This document shows, one piece after another, positions 44,797 through 53,288 of a DNA stretch of 64,000 nucleotides. The position numbers and the translations under genes were made by a program. Below the pieces are notes generated by a model. The model saw only the letters and a program-made list of their open reading frames with translations, was not told the DNA's origin and did no database searches. Each line of letters begins with the position of its first letter. Positions within the stretch are counted from its first letter, which is position 1. Source of the DNA: Deltaproteobacteria bacterium (lineage in GTDB: Bacteria > Desulfobacterota > Desulfobacteria > Desulfobacterales > Desulfosalsimonadaceae); assembly GCA_013151835.1 (NCBI GenBank), contig JAADHK010000097.1, positions 1-64,000 of the forward strand, given 5' to 3'.

Positions 44797-45585
44797 ATGA
44801 AAGATGTACAAAACGAGCGGGATCACCGCAATATAGCAATCAACAAGGTCGGCATCAAGGGCCTGCGCTACCCCATTACCGTTCTGGATAAGAACAACGG
44901 GGAACAGCATACGGTTGCGATGATCAACATGTATGTGGATTTGCCCCATGAAAGCAAGGGCACGCACATGAGCCGGTTTGTTGAGCTTCTTCACATGCTT
45001 GCCCCCAAACTCTCCCTCAAGATTTTCGCAGATATTCTCGAGCAGATGAAATCCCACTTAAACGCCGAGTCTGCCCATATTGAGGTTACCTTCCCTTTTT
45101 TTATAGAAAAAAAAGCCCCTGTGACAGGTGCGCCCGGGCTCATGGATTATACCTGCCGTTTGATCGGGTCGATTAATTCAAAATGCCGGATCGATCTGGT
45201 TTCCGAGGTTAATGTGCCGATTTCATCGATATGCCCGTGTTCAAGGGAGATAAGCGATTTCGGGGCACATAATCAGCGGGGCGAGGTCTGCCTTTCCACA
45301 AGGTTTAAGAAATTTATCTGGATCGAGGATATGATAGAGCTTGCGGAAAACGCGGCTTCCTGCGATGTTTATTCGGTCCTGAAACGGGCGGATGAAAAAT
45401 TCGTTACTGAAAAGGGGTTTTCCAATCCAAAGTTCGTGGAAGACATTGTGCGCGATATCGCCCTTGTGCTCGGGGAGGATGCAAATATCACATGGTTTTC
45501 CGTGTCCGTGGAAAATTTCGAATCGATTCACAACCACAACGCATATGCCTATATTACCGGCGGCAAAAAGCCGGACGGGGCGTGA
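44797..45585 (+). CDS. folE2: GTP cyclohydrolase FolE2
   Basis: This 262-aa type IB GTP cyclohydrolase makes dihydroneopterin triphosphate for folate and queuosine-type products. Signatures are GLRYPITV near the N-terminus, the metal-ligand Cys in ICPCSREIS and the following GAHNQRG. GGA stands nine bases before the ATG. It is convergent with the PBP4 gene with no gap. Confidence 0.94.
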   Translation: MKDVQNERDHRNIAINKVGIKGLRYPITVLDKNNGEQHTVAMINMYVDLPHESKGTHMSRFVELLHMLAPKLSLKIFADILEQMKSHLNAESAHIEVTFPFFIEKKAPVTGAPGLMDYTCRLIGSINSKCRIDLVSEVNVPISSICPCSREISDFGAHNQRGEVCLSTRFKKFIWIEDMIELAENAASCDVYSVLKRADEKFVTEKGFSNPKFVEDIVRDIALVLGEDANITWFSVSVENFESIHNHNAYAYITGGKKPDGA

Positions 45586-46857
45586 TTAATTGACGGGTAC
45601 CAGTTTTTCAAGCTTTTTTATAATCGCGTCAGTTGTTTTATCCGGTGTATTAATAAAGATCACAAAGGGATAAAGCCCACTTTTCCCCCGTATATAACCC
45701 GCCATGTTCCTCACATCCGAAAGCGTGCCGGTTTTATAGAAGATGCGGCCCTCATGCTTCATCAGCCCGTGATAAGGCTCAAACCGTTCCAGAACCTTTA
45801 AAAACATGGACGGCGATATTTGGTTTGTGCGCGAAATCCCGGAGCCCTCAATTATTGTTGGGTGGATGAATAAAATTTTCGCCGCATATTCAGATATTGC
45901 GCGAACTCCCTTTTTAATGGTGGCCGGTTTGCCGTAAACCCGGGCGCCCGTAGCTAAAAGAACCTGGTTTGCCATGAAGTTGTTTGAAAATTTGAAGATT
46001 TTTTGAATGATCCCGGCAAGGGGAGGGGAGCATGCCGTGTAAATAAGCCGGCTGGAGGCAGGGTTTACACGCCCGGTCCTGACTCTGCCTGATATTTTAA
46101 CCCCCTTTTGTGCAAGAAAAAAGGCGAACATCTCGCCCGCATAGCGTGCGGCCTGACCTTCATCGGTCGTAAGGAGTATCCTTCCGGCTTTTTCCCCGCT
46201 TTTTTCTATCCGTTGCATTACCATGGGGAGAAGCGGGGTTTGTGCTTCCGCGCTCACGTATTTTCCCTGTCTGGTTTTATAATAAACCGTGTTGAAATTT
46301 ACGCACAAGGCGCCGTTGGGCGAGTCATAGGGCTGAAGTGAATTTGTATCCGCGCCGGGAACCAGCACCGGTTGGGCCACGAATGTATCGTCGATTATGA
46401 TATCCTTGACAGACGAAATTTTTTCAGCCAGACGGCCGGAAATGGATGAAACCCGTTCGGAAACCATGAATGGATCGCCATACCCCTTGATTACGAGATT
46501 TATATCTTTGTCCAGGTAAAAATCTGTTTTAAAGCAAAAATTTTCCCCGAGATAATGGATGGCGGCAAGGGCGGTGAGTATCTTGAGCGTTGATGCCGGC
46601 ATCCTTTGCAAGTCGGCGTTTTTAGACAGGAGTATCGATCCGTCGGGGTTTGCGAGTAAAAGGGAATCTTTTGGTCCGATTTGCCTAACAATCGTGTCGG
46701 TATGCATCCCGGATGCCGTCGCGCATGCAACAAAAACAAAGACGATGAAAAGTAGGGGCATGCCCCCGTGCCTGCCCATGCCCCCGTGCCTGCCCATGCC
46801 CCCGTGCCTGCCCTTTTTAGCCATTGCAAGTATGCGTCTGGAAGGGTTTGCAATCAT
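45586..46857 (-). CDS. dacB: D-alanyl-D-alanine carboxypeptidase, PBP4/DacB family
   Basis: This 423-aa S13-family enzyme trims or opens peptidoglycan cross-links in the periplasm. The SxxK motif is in PASTLKIL, the SxN motif in SGISRTN, and KTG in FYKTGTLSD. It is somewhat short for the family. The N-terminus has three GRHGGM repeats before a hydrophobic signal segment ([15 protein letters not shown]), encoded by an 18-bp tandem repeat. The ATG overlaps the dtd stop by four bases. Possible lipoprotein Cys: the box FVAC does not fit the standard lipobox well. Confidence 0.88.
   Translation of the reverse strand: MIANPSRRILAMAKKGRHGGMGRHGGMGRHGGMPLLFIVFVFVACATASGMHTDTIVRQIGPKDSLLLANPDGSILLSKNADLQRMPASTLKILTALAAIHYLGENFCFKTDFYLDKDINLVIKGYGDPFMVSERVSSISGRLAEKISSVKDIIIDDTFVAQPVLVPGADTNSLQPYDSPNGALCVNFNTVYYKTRQGKYVSAEAQTPLLPMVMQRIEKSGEKAGRILLTTDEGQAARYAGEMFAFFLAQKGVKISGRVRTGRVNPASSRLIYTACSPPLAGIIQKIFKFSNNFMANQVLLATGARVYGKPATIKKGVRAISEYAAKILFIHPTIIEGSGISRTNQISPSMFLKVLERFEPYHGLMKHEGRIFYKTGTLSDVRNMAGYIRGKSGLYPFVIFINTPDKTTDAIIKKLEKLVPVN
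46759..46812. repeat. 18-bp tandem repeat, three perfect units
   Basis: CATGCCCCCGTGCCTGCC stands three times in direct succession inside the N-terminal part of the PBP4 gene, encoding GRHGGM per unit. The unit is a multiple of three, so gain or loss of a unit would keep the frame. Confidence 0.95.
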
Positions 46858-47342
46858 TCCAGTGGCCCGGAAATTATAGCAGATTGCTTTTTAGCGCCGG
46901 TTTTCGGGCTTTCCACAATCAGGGTTACCGGCCCGTCGTTTGTCAGGGAAACAACCATCATGGCCCCGAAACTGCCGGTCTCCACACGAATCCCCTCTGC
47001 CTGCACCTGGTCTGTAAATGCCGTATAAAGGGATTCGGCAATATCCGGGCGGGCGGCGTTTATAAAGGATGGCCTTCGTCCCTTGCGGCAGTCGCCCAAA
47101 AGTGTGAACTGGGAAACAACGAGCATTTCACCGCCAATGTCGAGCAGAGAGCGGTTCATTTTTCTGTGCCTGTCTTCGAATATGCGAAGGTTTATTATCT
47201 TGTTTGAAAGGAAATTGACGTCGGCAAGGGTGTCGCCTTCCGCCACACCCAGAAGAACCAGGAGGCCGGGGCCTATCTCTGAGATCATCTCGCCGGAAAC
47301 CGAGACAGAACTTTTTTTAACCCGCTGTATAACTGAGATCAT
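46854..47342 (-). CDS. dtd: D-aminoacyl-tRNA deacylase
   Basis: This protein of 162 aa removes D-amino acids from tRNA. It has [15 protein letters not shown] at the start, the [17 protein letters not shown] active-site stretch, and the late LTNDGPVT motif with the Gly-cis-Pro-like region. I start at 47342, in a four-base overlap with larB (ATGA); the longer frame lies inside larB. The last 15 residues extend past the usual end. Confidence 0.94.
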   Translation of the reverse strand: MISVIQRVKKSSVSVSGEMISEIGPGLLVLLGVAEGDTLADVNFLSNKIINLRIFEDRHRKMNRSLLDIGGEMLVVSQFTLLGDCRKGRRPSFINAARPDIAESLYTAFTDQVQAEGIRVETGSFGAMMVVSLTNDGPVTLIVESPKTGAKKQSAIISGPLE

Positions 47343-48094
47343 AGACTTAGATGATTTATGGTGGACGCCACACACCCCGCCCCAAATCCGTTGTCGATGT
47401 TTACCACGGACACGTTTGAAGCGCATGAATTTAACATGGCAAAAAGGGCCGTAAGTCCGGAAAAGCTGGTGCCGTAGCCAACGCTGGTGGGAAGCCCGAT
47501 TATGGGCCGGTTGACAAGGCCCGCGACCACGCTGGGAAGCGCGCCTTCCATGCCTGCGGCAACTATAATAACCGATGCCTTCTCCATTGCCTCCCTGTGG
47601 ACAAAGAGTCGATGAATTCCTGCAACGCCCACGTCCCGGATTTGAGAGGTTCTGTTTCCCATGGCCACGGACGTAAGATATGCTTCCTGGGCAACCGGAA
47701 TGTCAGAGGTGCCCGCGCACATCACAAGGACTTCTCCCTTCCCGGTCACGGGGATTTCTCCTTTTGATTTTATCAATATCCGGGATTCGGGATGGTAGTT
47801 CGCGTCGGAAAATCTGCGGCACACCCGGTCCGCCTTGTCTGCGTCAAGCCGGGTTACCATGACCACGGGCTCATGTTCGGCCAGTTTTTCCATGATCCCT
47901 ATCACCTGATCTGCGGTTTTATCCTGTCCGAATATCGTTTCCGGAAAACCCTTGCGTAAGCTCCGGTGATGATCGATGCTGGCAAACCCGATGTCCTCGA
48001 AATCAAAATGACGCAGCGAGTCGGTTGCGTCGCTGACGGTCATTTCGCCACTTGCCACCGCTGCCAGGAGTTTTTCAAGCACGCCCTTATTCAT
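47339..48094 (-). CDS. larB: Nickel-pincer cofactor biosynthesis protein LarB
   Basis: This 251-aa protein carboxylates nicotinate adenine dinucleotide at the start of pincer cofactor synthesis for lactate racemase-like enzymes. The C-terminal half is PurE-like ([39 protein letters not shown]). larC and larE are not in the window. It overlaps dtd and the preceding membrane gene by four bases each. Confidence 0.92.
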   Translation of the reverse strand: MNKGVLEKLLAAVASGEMTVSDATDSLRHFDFEDIGFASIDHHRSLRKGFPETIFGQDKTADQVIGIMEKLAEHEPVVMVTRLDADKADRVCRRFSDANYHPESRILIKSKGEIPVTGKGEVLVMCAGTSDIPVAQEAYLTSVAMGNRTSQIRDVGVAGIHRLFVHREAMEKASVIIVAAGMEGALPSVVAGLVNRPIIGLPTSVGYGTSFSGLTALFAMLNSCASNVSVVNIDNGFGAGCVASTINHLSL

Positions 48095-48951
48095 TTGATC
48101 TCCTGTTCCATGATCCGGTCCGGGACAGCCGGCGCAGGGCCGGGGTCTTTTGAGACAACCGGAGCAGGGGATGTCAATACAGGGTGCTGTGCGGCTTTAA
48201 CCGTTTTTTTAATACCGGCAAGTTCCGAACGGATTGCGGAAACTTCACGGGCATGGAGAGTCTCGGCCCGGTCAATGCGCCCGCTCATTTCCTTTTTCAA
48301 GGCATCAATGGCGGCGCTCATCTGTTTTTTGTCAATGGTCGATTGTGAAATAGTGTTGATACGGGAGGATAGTTCTTTTATTCGGTTTTGTTGGGTTGCA
48401 ATAGTATCTGCGCTTGTTTTAAGCTCCTTGATAGCGCTATCCGTGGCAGCCAGATGTTTGTCAATGCGGATTGTTTCCTTGTCGGTTTTGGCCTTAATTT
48501 TTTTAAGAGATGAATCAAGTCGTGAGAGCCGTTTTTTGATTGCAACAAGACTGCCGACCGATTTTTTTAAAGACGCGGTTTCCCTTGAAAGCCTGTGAAT
48601 GTCCTCTTTATCCCTTTTAATATGAGACTCAAGCGCATCGGTCTTTTTTTGCAGATCTTTTCCTATGCTGTTGAGATTTTTTGTAATACCGTCAAGTCTG
48701 TCTCCAACGCCGCTGGAAACGGTCTTGATCCTGGTTTCGCCGGCCTTTGTAATGGCGTTTATCCTTGAGCCCAGGTTCAGGAAAACAAAGAGGATTAGTG
48801 CAAGAATGGCCACGAAAACAAGGACGAGCGCGATTGACGGGGACCGGCCCAGATCCGCAATCCCGGCGTCCGGGAGCAGGGCGTCTGTTTCCGCCGCTTC
48901 GTCGTTTTCATCAAGGTCTATTTTAAAGCCTTCCGGTTTGCCGGTATCCAT
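48091..48951 (-). CDS. Membrane-anchored coiled-coil protein
   Basis: I do not recognise a family. The protein of about 286 aa has an acidic N-terminal tail (about 1-35), one membrane segment (about 37-58) and then a long heptad-rich coiled coil (about 65-250) full of Lys, Asp and Ser, ending in a Pro/Ala tail. The topology suggests an elongated periplasmic rod. I start at the ATG at 48951, eight bases behind the guaA stop; a start at 49002 would lie inside guaA. It overlaps larB by four bases. Confidence 0.7.
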   Translation of the reverse strand: MDTGKPEGFKIDLDENDEAAETDALLPDAGIADLGRSPSIALVLVFVAILALILFVFLNLGSRINAITKAGETRIKTVSSGVGDRLDGITKNLNSIGKDLQKKTDALESHIKRDKEDIHRLSRETASLKKSVGSLVAIKKRLSRLDSSLKKIKAKTDKETIRIDKHLAATDSAIKELKTSADTIATQQNRIKELSSRINTISQSTIDKKQMSAAIDALKKEMSGRIDRAETLHAREVSAIRSELAGIKKTVKAAQHPVLTSPAPVVSKDPGPAPAVPDRIMEQEIK

Positions 48952-48958
48952 TGTATAT

Positions 48959-50488
48959 CTATTCCCATTCGATTGTTCCGGGAGGCTTGGAACTGATATC
49001 ATACACCACCCGGTTCACACCCGTAACCTCGTTTATAATCCTGCCGGATATGGATGCCAGAAGCTTGTGAGGAAGTCTTGCCCAGTCGGCGGTCATGGCG
49101 TCCCTGCTCGTTACCGCCCGGATGGCTGCAATGTTTTCATAGGTCCGTTTGTCGCCCATTACGCCTACGCTTTTTAGGGGAAGGAGTACGGCAAAGGACT
49201 GCCACAGCTTCCGATAATATCCGGCGGCCTTGATTTCCTCAAGCAGGATCGAATCAACGTTTCTGAGCACTAAAAGTCGTTTTTTCGTTATTTCCCCTAT
49301 GATGCGGATGCCGAGACCGGGCCCGGGAAAAGGCTGCCTCCAGATCAGTTCATCCGGCATGCCCAGGGCCTTGCCCAGGGCCCTGACCTCATCCTTGAAC
49401 AGGAATTTCAAGGGCTCGATCAGCTTTAGCTTCATTTTTTTGGGAAGTCCGCCGACGTTGTGGTGTGATTTAATGACTGACGACGGGCCCCCGAATGTGG
49501 ATTGCGATTCAATTATATCCGGGTACAAAGTGCCTTGGGCCAGAAACCGGGCGCCCTTTATTTTTTTTGCCTCGGCCTCGAATACGTCCATGAATATTTT
49601 TCCGATGATCTTTCGCTTTTTTTCCGGGTCCGTAACGCCTGACAAGGCGGCCAGAAAGGCATCTGAAGCATTGACAAACCGGATATTGAGGTGAAGGTGC
49701 CGTGCGAAAATCTTTTTCAGCCGGGTCGCCTCGTTTTTGCGCAGCAGGCCGTTATCAACGAAAATACAGGTCAGGCGGTCGCCGATGGCCTTGTGGATCA
49801 GAATTGCCGTTACCGAGGAATCGACTCCGCCGCTGAGTCCCAGAATAACCTGTTTGTCCCCGGCAGTTGCGCGTATCCGTTCAACAGCTTCATCCGCAAA
49901 GGATTTCATGGTCCAGGAACGTTTGCATTCGCAGATATCGAACAAAAAATTTTTCAGCATTTTTTTCCCTGCGGGCGTATGCTCTACTTCGGGATGAAAC
50001 TGGAGGCCGAAGATTCGCTGCTCAGTATTCGCTATGGCCGCAATGGGGGTGTTTGCCGTTTTTGCCAATGGCGAATATCCGCGGGGAAGGGCGCTGATCG
50101 AATCACCGTGGCTCATCCAGCATTGTAGCGGCGAATCAATTCCCTTGAAAAGCTCATTGTCACGCGTCACTTCAAGTTGTGCGAATCCGTATTCGCGCTT
50201 GGGCGATTGTTTTACGGAACCGCCCATGACATGTACCAGAAACTGCATGCCGTAACAGATGCCGAGAACCGGTATGCCCAGCTCAAAAATAGCAGGGTCG
50301 GCCTTTGGGCTCTTTTTTTCATAAATGCTCGAAGGTCCGCCTGAAAGTATTATCCCGTCCGGATTTAATTCCCGTAGCCGGGCGACCGTGATGTCCGGGG
50401 GTTCAATCCGGCAATAGACGCGGCATTCGCGTACCCGCCGCGCGATCAACTGGTTGTATTGCGATCCAAAGTCTATAATGATGATCAT
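48959..50488 (-). CDS. guaA: GMP synthase (glutamine-hydrolysing)
   Basis: This 509-aa enzyme turns XMP into GMP. The N-terminal glutamine amidotransferase has the catalytic Cys in GICYGMQ and the His in FHPEVEH. The synthetase domain has the PP-loop GLSGGVDSS. The C-terminal dimerisation domain ends with PPGTIEWE, the usual end of GuaA. It is the first gene of a tightly packed minus-strand chain. Confidence 0.97.
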   Translation of the reverse strand: MIIIIDFGSQYNQLIARRVRECRVYCRIEPPDITVARLRELNPDGIILSGGPSSIYEKKSPKADPAIFELGIPVLGICYGMQFLVHVMGGSVKQSPKREYGFAQLEVTRDNELFKGIDSPLQCWMSHGDSISALPRGYSPLAKTANTPIAAIANTEQRIFGLQFHPEVEHTPAGKKMLKNFLFDICECKRSWTMKSFADEAVERIRATAGDKQVILGLSGGVDSSVTAILIHKAIGDRLTCIFVDNGLLRKNEATRLKKIFARHLHLNIRFVNASDAFLAALSGVTDPEKKRKIIGKIFMDVFEAEAKKIKGARFLAQGTLYPDIIESQSTFGGPSSVIKSHHNVGGLPKKMKLKLIEPLKFLFKDEVRALGKALGMPDELIWRQPFPGPGLGIRIIGEITKKRLLVLRNVDSILLEEIKAAGYYRKLWQSFAVLLPLKSVGVMGDKRTYENIAAIRAVTSRDAMTADWARLPHKLLASISGRIINEVTGVNRVVYDISSKPPGTIEWE

Positions 50489-50656
50489 AAGTTTTATCCC
50501 GTGAGAATACGCCTGAAATAATAATGAGGGACGAAGGACGCCGGATCACACACCCTTATGCGGGAATGCAGGCCCAACCGGTCGCCGGTCCTGTAAAATT
50601 TAGGTTTGATTAGACAATACGAATATGTTAAACGGCCGTAAAAAGTCAATCTTAAA

Positions 50657-51454
50657 TTGCAAACAAATCAAATGACGGCAGACAATAAAATCATAATCCA
50701 GATATATGAAATCCAGACTCCGGACGAAGCCGAAGCCATGATCGAACTCGGGGTTGATCATGTTGGGAGTGTTGTCCTCCCGGAAATGGGCCGGAAAAAC
50801 CCGGACCTTGTGGAAACAATGCGTCTGGTCGAAGATTCCCCGGCAAAAAGCTGCCTTATTCCGCTCTTTGCCGATTCTGACCGGATTTCCCTGGCCATTG
50901 ATGATTGCCGCCCGGACATCGTTCATCTCTGCGACGCCGTTACAGGCGGTCCCGGGGACTGGGAACGGGCCTGCGGCTACATGATATCCGTTCAGGCGAC
51001 GATCCGGGAACGATTTCCCGGGGTCTTGATCATGCGGACAATCCCGATTCCGCCCGAGGGTATAAAAAGCCCCGTCCCCGTCATGGAACTGGCCCGTTAT
51101 TTCGAGCCCCTTTCGGATTTTTTCCTCGCGGACACCGTGCTGCCGGTAGATTGCGGGCCGCAGTCCGGGGCTCAACCGGTCAACGGTTTTGTGGGAATCA
51201 CGGGGAAAACCTGTGACCGGAATACGGCAAAACGTTTGGTGGAAAACGCGGCGATTCCGGTTATCCTTGCGGGCGGCCTCCACGGGGGAAATGTTTATAG
51301 CGCCGTAAAAGCGATCGGCCCTGCAGGGGTTGATTCCTGCACCCTGACAAACGAGATGGATCTGCGGGGAATGCCGGTACGATTTAAAAAGGACAGGAGC
51401 AGGGTGGCTCGGTTTGTATCCGAAGCCGGACGCGCAGCAGTGATGGCTTTGTAA
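50657..51454 (+). CDS. TrpF-like TIM-barrel protein lacking the catalytic Cys
   Basis: This protein of up to 265 aa resembles phosphoribosylanthranilate isomerase: the phosphate-site motif VILAGGLHGGNVYSAV and the ending RVARFVSEAG fit, and EAEAMIELGVDHVGSVVLP fits the first beta-alpha unit. But the KICG motif with the general-base Cys is replaced by QIYE. It is therefore unlikely to be the tryptophan-pathway enzyme; a related sugar-phosphate isomerase role is possible. The start is TTG at 50657 or, as likely, ATG at 50672. The TAA stop lies inside a palindromic repeat. Confidence 0.75.
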   Translation: MQTNQMTADNKIIIQIYEIQTPDEAEAMIELGVDHVGSVVLPEMGRKNPDLVETMRLVEDSPAKSCLIPLFADSDRISLAIDDCRPDIVHLCDAVTGGPGDWERACGYMISVQATIRERFPGVLIMRTIPIPPEGIKSPVPVMELARYFEPLSDFFLADTVLPVDCGPQSGAQPVNGFVGITGKTCDRNTAKRLVENAAIPVILAGGLHGGNVYSAVKAIGPAGVDSCTLTNEMDLRGMPVRFKKDRSRVARFVSEAGRAAVMAL

Positions 51455-51556
51455 AAAGCCCAATTTTGGCGTTGCGCTGCATCCCGAGGACATTCGACGT
51501 ACGAAAAGTACGCCTCATTTCTCGGGATTTGCGCGCCTTGAACTTTTTACTTTGCC
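51445..51556. repeat. Long imperfect palindromic element
   Basis: The ends GGCTTTGTAAAAAG and (other strand) GGCAAAGTAAAAAG are inverted repeats, and an inner pair CCCGAG / CTCGGG encloses the core at 51490-51515 (minus strand AGGCGTAC, then GTACGTCGAATG). It overlaps the last codons of the TrpF-like gene. Copy C of the MITE-like repeat starts 13 bases downstream. Confidence 0.75.
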
Positions 51557-51568
51557 ATTTAATTAATG

Positions 51569-51727
51569 ATGGCGTCGTAAAAAGTCCCATCTACTGCGTT
51601 GTAGCGGGTCGCGAAATACTCGGAATACTATATGTATGCCTCCGCTTTCGCGACACACTACGCCTTGTATATGGAACTTTCTACTTAGCCATCGTAACCG
51701 GGGTGCCTGACTTTTTACGAGATCATC
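51569..51727 (+). repeat. MITE-like repeat, copy C (complete)
   Basis: The element of about 155 bp has inverted ends TCGTAAAAAGTC and GACTTTTTACGA and an internal stem GGGTCGCGAAA/TTTCGCGACAC around the core at 51616-51641. It has no coding capacity. It ends about 13 bases before the Shine-Dalgarno of efp. Confidence 0.9.
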
Positions 51728-51753
51728 AATTAATAACAGGAGAATAGAATCAT

Positions 51754-52317
51754 ATGTATGAATCAGGAGATTTGAGAAAAGGCTTGAAGATCGAGATAGA
51801 CGGTGACCCCTATGTGATCGTCGGGTTCCAGTTTGTAAAGCCGGGTAAGGGCCAGGCCCTTTATAAATGTAAACTGAAAAATATGATTTCCGGAGTTCAG
51901 TTCGACCGGACATACCGGTCGGGCGAGAAATTTAATCCCGCAGCCCTTGAGGAACAGGACATGGAATATCTCTATACGGACGGCGACCACTATCATTTCA
52001 TGAACAACTCCACCTATGACCAGGAGTCGATGACCGCCGAGCAGATCGGAGATGACATTAAGTTTCTCAAGGAAAATACGACATGCTCTGTTTTACTCTT
52101 TGATGGCCGGCCCATTGCAGTGTCTTTGCCGAATTTCATGGAGCTTACAATCGTAAAGGCCGATCCCTGGGCGAAGGGAGACACTGCGTCCGGAAGCAGC
52201 AAACCGGCCACCCTGGAGACGGGCCTTGAGATACAGGTGCCCCCTTTCATCGAAGAAGGGGAGATGGTCCGTATCGATACGCGCACGGGCCAGTATGTGG
52301 AGCGGGTTAAGAAATAA
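51754..52317 (+). CDS. efp: Elongation factor P
   Basis: This 187-aa factor relieves ribosome stalling at polyproline. The KOW-like first domain has the modified-Lys loop KPGKGQALY; the two OB domains follow, ending with RIDTRTGQYVERV. AGGAGA precedes the ATG. The gene's promoter must lie in or before the repeat region upstream. Confidence 0.96.
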   Translation: MYESGDLRKGLKIEIDGDPYVIVGFQFVKPGKGQALYKCKLKNMISGVQFDRTYRSGEKFNPAALEEQDMEYLYTDGDHYHFMNNSTYDQESMTAEQIGDDIKFLKENTTCSVLLFDGRPIAVSLPNFMELTIVKADPWAKGDTASGSSKPATLETGLEIQVPPFIEEGEMVRIDTRTGQYVERVKK

Positions 52318-52332
52318 TCCCACTTTTTTTGC

Positions 52333-52360
52333 TTGACTTTTCGGGAATTGTCCTGATAGT
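52333..52360 (+). promoter_or_regulatory. Candidate sigma-70 promoter of the fatty-acid oxidation operon
   Basis: TTGACT at 52333-52338 and GATAGT at 52355-52360 are separated by 16 bases. The first operator begins at the last base of the -10 box, the position expected for repression. Confidence 0.45.
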
Positions 52361-52377
52361 GAATGAATCTTCATTCA
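52360..52377. promoter_or_regulatory. FadR-type operator 1
   Basis: TGAATGA-ATCT-TCATTCA is a perfect palindrome that fits the consensus of the Bacillus subtilis TetR-family regulator FadR. It lies 127 bases before the TetR gene and overlaps the candidate promoter. Confidence 0.8.
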
Positions 52378-52378
52378 T

Positions 52379-52396
52379 TGAATGAAGCCTCATTCA
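52379..52396. promoter_or_regulatory. FadR-type operator 2
   Basis: TGAATGA-AGCC-TCATTCA is a second perfect palindrome, one base behind the first and centred 19 bases from it. The spacing would allow two dimers to bind side by side. Confidence 0.8.
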
Positions 52397-52503
52397 CATT
52401 GTGGTAGTTTATCGGGAATTTTTATGGTTAAGCAGGAACCATCCCCGAGCATGAACAACAGGCCGATTTTTTAAACCTGCTCAGGAGGTATTTTCACGAT
52501 AAC

Positions 52504-53115
52504 GTGATGAAACCGATGAAAACAGATCAGCAGAATGCCAAGTACCATCGCATCCTCGAGGCGGCCATAAAGGTCTTTGCCGAACAGGGCTTTCATAATT
52601 CCACCATATCCCAGGTGGCAAGGGAGGCCGGGGTCGCGGATGGCACCATTTATCTTTATTTTAAAAACAAAACCGACATCCTTTCACATTTTTTTACATA
52701 CAAATCCCGTCTGGTCTTTGACCGTTTTCGCGAAGTCGTGGACCAGGCAGGAAGCGCCGAAGACAAGCTCCGCAGCCTTGTTTATAGGCATTTGACGGAG
52801 TTTCAGAGGGATCGGAACATGGCCGTTGTCTTCCAGTGCGAGGCGCTGATGTCCCGCTATGTTAACGAAGAATACATCCGTGAAATCACAAAAAACTATT
52901 TTTCAATATTAGATGAAATCATACGCCAGGGACAGGCAGAAGGGAGCGTCAGGAAAGAACTGCCAAGGGGTCTTGTGAAACGATTTATCCTCGGAGCTGT
53001 AAACGAGGTGATCAATACGTGGGTGGTGACAGGCGGAAAGACCGATATTTCGAAGATGGTCGATCCTTTGACCGAGCTTTTTTTCGAGGGTCTCGGGGCA
53101 CCACATGCAACTTGA
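52504..53115 (+). CDS. TetR-family regulator, probably of fatty-acid oxidation
   Basis: This 203-aa protein has an N-terminal TetR HTH (about 15-60, TISQVAREAGVADGTIYLYF) and a helical ligand domain of the FadR/TetR_C type. It probably binds the two operators upstream of its own gene and responds to acyl-CoA; both points are inferred from the operator sequence and the acyl-CoA dehydrogenase gene next door. The start is GTG followed by ATG; AGGAGG stands somewhat far upstream (16 bases). Confidence 0.88.
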   Translation: MMKPMKTDQQNAKYHRILEAAIKVFAEQGFHNSTISQVAREAGVADGTIYLYFKNKTDILSHFFTYKSRLVFDRFREVVDQAGSAEDKLRSLVYRHLTEFQRDRNMAVVFQCEALMSRYVNEEYIREITKNYFSILDEIIRQGQAEGSVRKELPRGLVKRFILGAVNEVINTWVVTGGKTDISKMVDPLTELFFEGLGAPHAT

Positions 53116-53139
53116 CCGGCACGATGATTTTCGTATGAC

Positions 53140-53157
53140 CCGGGTTTAATGACCCGG
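53140..53157. other. Small hairpin between regulator and acyl-CoA dehydrogenase genes
   Basis: CCGGGT and ACCCGG form a six-base stem without a T-run. It may reduce read-through or stabilise an mRNA end. The rest of the 173-base spacer shows no promoter that I can support. Confidence 0.3.
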
Positions 53158-53288
53158 TGAAACGGATAAATAAAGATTGACCTGAGCGGTTGGCTGTCAG
53201 CAATTAGCCGTTAAAAGCCGACCGCATAGATTGAAAATTTATGTGAAATATTTATGGCAATAATTTTATAACGCAAAGGAGAGATGAA

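Noticed and set aside
44594-44797. Simple frameshift in a full ttcA gene
   Set aside because: No TtcA-like continuation is found in other frames before or within folE2.
46759-46812. Tandem repeat as a CRISPR array
   Set aside because: The units are directly adjacent without spacers and lie inside a coding frame; no cas gene is present.
50600-51493. Long minus-strand frame (297 aa) opposite the TrpF-like gene
   Set aside because: It has no family signature and its residue use is that of a mirror frame; the plus strand shows clear TrpF-like motifs.
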